Shown piece by piece: positions 60,701-64,000 of a stretch of DNA of 64,000 nt. The stretch is from NCBI RefSeq assembly GCF_000224145.3, contig NC_020176.2, positions 558,693-622,692 on the forward strand. Reading direction: 5' to 3'. The notes beneath the pieces were generated by a model that ran no database searches, was not told the DNA's origin, and saw nothing but the letters and a program-made list of their open reading frames with translations. The position numbers and the translations under genes were made by a program. Numbering within the stretch: the stretch's first letter is position 1; each line of letters begins with the position of its first letter. This DNA comes from Ciona intestinalis. Its lineage: Eukaryota > Chordata > Ascidiacea > Phlebobranchia > Cionidae.

Positions 60701-62356
60701 ATTCTAATGTTGTGTCTTCGAGATGGTAAAGTTTAAAGCAGATAAAATATTGATGTAATAATTTTGACATTTTTAAATATCTTGAAAGTCAGTTCATGTA
60801 TTACATTATGCCAAGCAAGAGCAGAATATTCCAATATTCAGTTTATATTATGGTGCATGGAATTTACACCAACAACAAAAGAAAAGTTTCAGCATTTGTT
60901 GTTTAAACTTGTTGAATAAATGGATTTTTTTTTTAAATTAGCTTTTTGTAAAAATAAACGCTAACAAGAGTAAGCTGTCATGTTCAGGAAAACCAAGTAT
61001 AAGCCTAACAAGTTGATAACCAGGCTTTCAACATTATTTTTATTAATAAATACATACAGTGAATAATTCTTACCCATATATTGGTCCGTATTTTTTCTTC
61101 AAATCAAAATATCCCATAAACAACTGAGATAGAAAAAAACATTTAAAACACTTCAATAAAAATATCAATTTGCAAAGTTGAAAATGATTTCCTAAACCAA
61201 TTTTTGATTCGTACCTAATTGCTACAGACGTCGCACTTTATGGCACGCAAATGTTACAAACTGAAGGTCACAAAGTGTTTTATAATGACACTTTCTTGGT
61301 GTTGGGGTGATGACCAAACCTCTTTCAAACCCAGGACTTGTAGCAAGACCTTATTTAGACATATATAATGCATACCAGGGTGTAGGTTTTATTTCATTTT
61401 AGTAAAATCTGGAGTGAGATTGTTAAAAACCAATTGAATGAATGAATGAATGTGTCATACTTAACCTCACGTGGCCGAAAAGCAACAGTCGTTATAACAT
61501 GGGTGTTCATGCACCTCGTGCCAGCTTACAAGTTACAATGTGTATTACTTTGTAGGTGATTGATTTATGACTATGTATGACTGATAATTATACAACCCAA
61601 TAATAATCACTGGGTTGGAGCAATTGCGGTTGTGTCTTGCCCAAGAACACATACACCCACATTGGCAGCAGTAACAAGCCTTAAACCCATTACCTATTGG
61701 TTACATGCAGGCGCGCTTACCACTATGTCAAGGCATTACTAGACAGAATTACACCCTAGGTCGTCAAACATGGGGAACGTCATTGATTAATGTGGTGAAT
61801 GCAATATACTTTGGCTCTGCTTCTTTGTACAGACACCTAACAGCTGGGGAAAGTTTTTTTAGGCTTAAAACTAAAGTGCTAAAATATAAGATGTTATTGA
61901 CCAACCCCTAACATTATGCCTATGCAGGTACAGAGAAATATGGTTAACTTACAAACTCAGGGTTTTTAATGAAATCCATCAAATTTCCAATGCCAAGTAT
62001 AGTAGGTTGGTCATGTGGAATGTTTAAGTTCTTTAACACTTGCCATTTCTTATGGATGTATAATCTATCAAAATAATATTTTGTCAATCTACAAGATTGC
62101 GTCTAGTGTAAAACATAGATATCGTGAATAAATAGATGAGTTCCTTTGAGCAAGACAGTTAACACAGTTGCTTTAACCCAGTGGTCACAATGGTGGCTGC
62201 ATCGGGGCTCTAACCCCAAACCTCTGGGTTACAGGCAGCCTCGCAAAACCCATATATTTATTATAAAATACCAAACTTTCCAAACCTGATAAGAATGAAT
62301 GAAGTCAGGATTAAAATCCAAGTTTCCAACGATAAAATATCAAGAGGAGTAATCAT
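54712..62356 (-). CDS. CYP3-clan cytochrome P450, copy B
   Basis: Paralogue of copy A with the same 15-exon layout and phases. Exons (minus): 62356-62286, 62064-61953, 61123-61074, 60562-60466, 60044-59965, 59409-59275, 58958-58892, 58664-58571, 58085-57961, 57596-57524, 57280-57120, 56168-56080, 55817-55680, 55373-55217, 54843-54712; 1,581 nt, 526 aa. It shows the same ER anchor, SGRKWKRIRNTLSPTF, the I-helix LAGYETTSN, the K-helix ESMR, and FGAGPRNCIG. The C-terminus runs about 17 residues past that of copies A and C, ending hydrophobic (LLVYYLLTVIL). All introns seen are GT-AG. The stop codon is ~770 bp upstream of the copy A start codon. The intron between 57120 and 56168 carries a hAT-like insertion. 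Confidence 0.95.
54885..55010 (-). mobile_element. SINE tail
   Basis: Reverse copy with TATCCTCATGTGGTGGGGCA, CACCTCATGGCCAGTTACAA and the GGTGATTGTTT end, next to the last exon of P450 B. Confidence 0.6.
56205..56400 (-). mobile_element. SINE copy, degenerate
   Basis: ACAGTTGTTATAACAGGGGT and CATCTCATGCCGGCTTTCAA form the tail. The ACCACTGGGTTGGAGCAA middle block follows at 56365. Confidence 0.55.
56470..57071. mobile_element. Non-autonomous hAT element with perfect 8-bp target duplication
   Basis: CTCTAACC flanks the element on both sides (56462-56469 and 57072-57079). The right end reads AGTTTAAGAACCACTG, inverse of the hAT-type CAGTGGTTCTTAAACT. The left end GAGGGGCTCTTAAACTTTTT is a slightly decayed copy. 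C-rich tracts lie just inside both ends. No transposase frame is present in the 602 bp. Confidence 0.82.
61436..61728 (-). mobile_element. Composite SINE, full length, reverse
   Basis: Tail (CGTTATAACATGGGTGTTC, CACCTCGTGCCAGCTTACAA), middle (ATCACTGGGTTGGAGCAATT) and head (GGTTACATGCAGGCGCGCTT) are all present, on the minus strand, in a P450-B intron. Confidence 0.75.
62130..62245 (+). mobile_element. SINE fragments
   Basis: A middle-block segment (GCTTTAACCCAGTGGTCAC) abuts a reverse head-like segment (AACCTCTGGGTTACAGGC), so two partial copies are joined. Confidence 0.5.
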
Positions 62357-62477
62357 GGCTGGTGGAAATATCAGGAATATTTTAACAGCTGTAAACCCTT
62401 AACACCTAGCACCTTGAAAGTAATATTCGGGTTAAAATTGACATTTATTGCAGATTTTAAACTAATAAACACAAAAT
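62258..62477. repeat. Paralogous first-exon/promoter block, copy B
   Basis: Partner of 53838-54060. It covers exon 1 of P450 B and its 5' flank, including the shared AACCCTTAACACCTAGCACC segment. Confidence 0.85.
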
Positions 62478-62955
62478 TTTTCCCAAACACATAAGAATGG
62501 AAGAATTTTTTCCAAAAGCATTTTAGTAAAATGTTAAAATAACAAAATTCACTTTTTCAAATGCAATACTAAAGAATATATAGCAGTTTAAAAAAACAAA
62601 TAAAATGTCACCAAAAAAAGTTAATTTTTATAGATATACAGAATAACCCATAGGTCAAATGCAGGGAAGCTAAACTGGTCATGAATTCACAGCTAAAATA
62701 TGAAATTAGGAGTGACAAGGATTGATCAAACTAATGACTTCTTATTTATCTTATGCATGTCATTACATGATTTTACTTATTGCTCGATTGCAAAGATCAT
62801 ATGAATTAAAACAACAAAGAGAGAATTATCGAGCAAACGATGGGTAAAATATGCTGGGATTATAAAATATAATCACCACAAATAATCTACAAAGCTATAA
62901 AGCTACATATGCGATTACAAGATAATACAACAGTAATGACACCATTAAGTGCAAG

Positions 62956-64000
62956 TTATTCTACTGCTGTAACTTTCAAATGAATAATTTCTTTTGGTCT
63001 CATTCCAGATTTGAAAGTAACTTCTAAAGGGGGTGCCTGAAACAATGTGTTTTGTTATTTTTGCTAAAAAAATATCTTTTTTATAAATTACATAAAAAAG
63101 GAGGTAAAAGACATAACATATTTGGGTAATAAGCCAACTCTGGTCTAAATCCTAGGTCCCATGGCATGCCTCGATGTCGGCCCCTTACCCATATAACAGA
63201 TAGCAATAAGGAACTTTTCAATGAGCTAGAACTAAACATTATGTTTTGTTGTTCCAATAGGGTGAGGCCCAACAACAAGACACCATGGGACCTGAGATTT
63301 ATGCCAGAGTTTGACCATTACATCATTTCCTATCTGACTAAGTATGCTCTCCTGAACGAAAGGTGGGGGGTGTCAAAGATATGGCAATATGTTGTTTCTG
63401 AAAAAAGGCTCACAATGCTAAAATAATAAGTTTCACTCACAGGGGTATCTTCACATACATCGAGATAAAATTTCTGCAGAAGTTTTGCGAAAGTGATTTT
63501 AATTTCAAGAAGTGCAAATCTCATTCCAATACAGTTACGTGGACCAGCACCGAATGGCTGAAATATCATTGGATCAATCTCATTCATGTCCAACATTCTG
63601 TACAAACAAAACAAGGTGAACAGAGCACAACTGCAGGAAAGTAGTAACGTTGAATAATGAGGAAAAAACACTTTTATATAAATGATTAATTTTCCATAAA
63701 TGTGAAAAATTTTCTTAAAACTGTCTAATCATGATTTGCACCAAAACAAAAATCCACATTTTTTATTTTTAAAAAAACTTTTTTTTACATGCGCTTATAT
63801 GAAACACCTAACCATCATATAGAAGCGCTTACCTATCTGGGTTAAAAGTCAAAGGGTCATTCCAAAACTCTTCATCTCTTCCCATTCCAAACACTGGGAT
63901 ATTTACGAGTGTCCCTTTAGGAATGGTCACCCCATTTATGGTAATGTCCCGTACACAGTATCTTCCATTTCTAAATAAAAAGATGGGTTTGCACAAATTT
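62956..64000 (-). CDS. CYP3-clan cytochrome P450, copy C (cut by window edge)
   Basis: Only the last three exons lie in the window (minus): 63970-63833, 63597-63441, 63036-62956. They match exons 13-15 of copies A and B in length (138, 157 and 81 nt) and phase. They encode RYCVRDITINGVTIPKGTL, FGMGRDEEFW, the haem loop FGAGPRNCIG, and a terminal exon ending in AVE and a stop. The haem exon is nearly identical to those of A and B. The 5' twelve exons would lie to the right of the window. The C-terminal length is like copy A, without the extension of copy B. Confidence 0.93.
63120..63320. mobile_element. Foldback element of a dispersed repeat family
   Basis: The left arm (63127-63193, with AACTCTGGTCTAAATCC and AGGTCCCATGG) returns inverted as the right arm (63261-63320, with CCATGGGACCTGAG and ATGCCAGAGTTTGAC). 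Single-arm copies occur near 36885-36960, 43665-43730, 49700-49750, 53221-53260, 58405-58490, 58710-58790, 59140-59250 and 59880-59940. Confidence 0.7.

Overview
The window is eukaryotic and AT-rich, with many small exons and standard GT-AG introns. It most likely comes from a tunicate, probably Ciona. The proteins are chordate-type (a CILP-like matrix protein, C1GALT1, PCM1, a CYP3-clan P450 cluster). The introns are full of a ~195-bp TA-flanked MITE and a tRNA-derived composite SINE of the kind described from Ciona. A 50-base N run at 30782-30831 marks a draft assembly gap. Species identity is inference; gene identities rest on motifs read from spliced translations, and every junction reported as joined keeps the reading frame.

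Layout. (1) 1-3799: no gene recognised. (2) 3800-29572, + strand: 23 frame-consistent exons of a very large secreted protein, open at its 5' end. It contains TIL, three Ig domains, TSP1, VWD-C8-TIL, a fourth Ig domain and a CILP-type C-terminal half. Its introns hold most of the MITEs in the window. (3) ~29946-32872: a 21-bp minisatellite whose orientation reverses at the assembly gap and again near 32766. (4) 33170-37121, - strand: C1GALT1 (core 1 O-glycan galactosyltransferase). (5) 39076-45786, - strand: PCM1 (centriolar satellite scaffold), 10 coding exons, 1,137 aa. (6) 46996-64000, - strand: a tandem array of CYP3-clan cytochrome P450 genes. Two are complete (509 and 526 aa, 15 exons each with matching phases) and a third is cut by the right edge.

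How the genes relate. The four kinds of gene are not an operon or an obvious pathway. The CILP-like protein is extracellular, C1GALT1 is a Golgi enzyme, PCM1 is centrosomal and the P450s are microsomal. The P450s form a recent tandem family with patches of near-identical sequence that suggest gene conversion. The most unusual signals are a probable MITE-end-derived splice acceptor at 9715, the mosaic VWD/Ig/TSP1/CILP protein, the orientation-switching minisatellite, a GC-AG intron in only one P450 copy, and several small hAT-like elements with clear termini.
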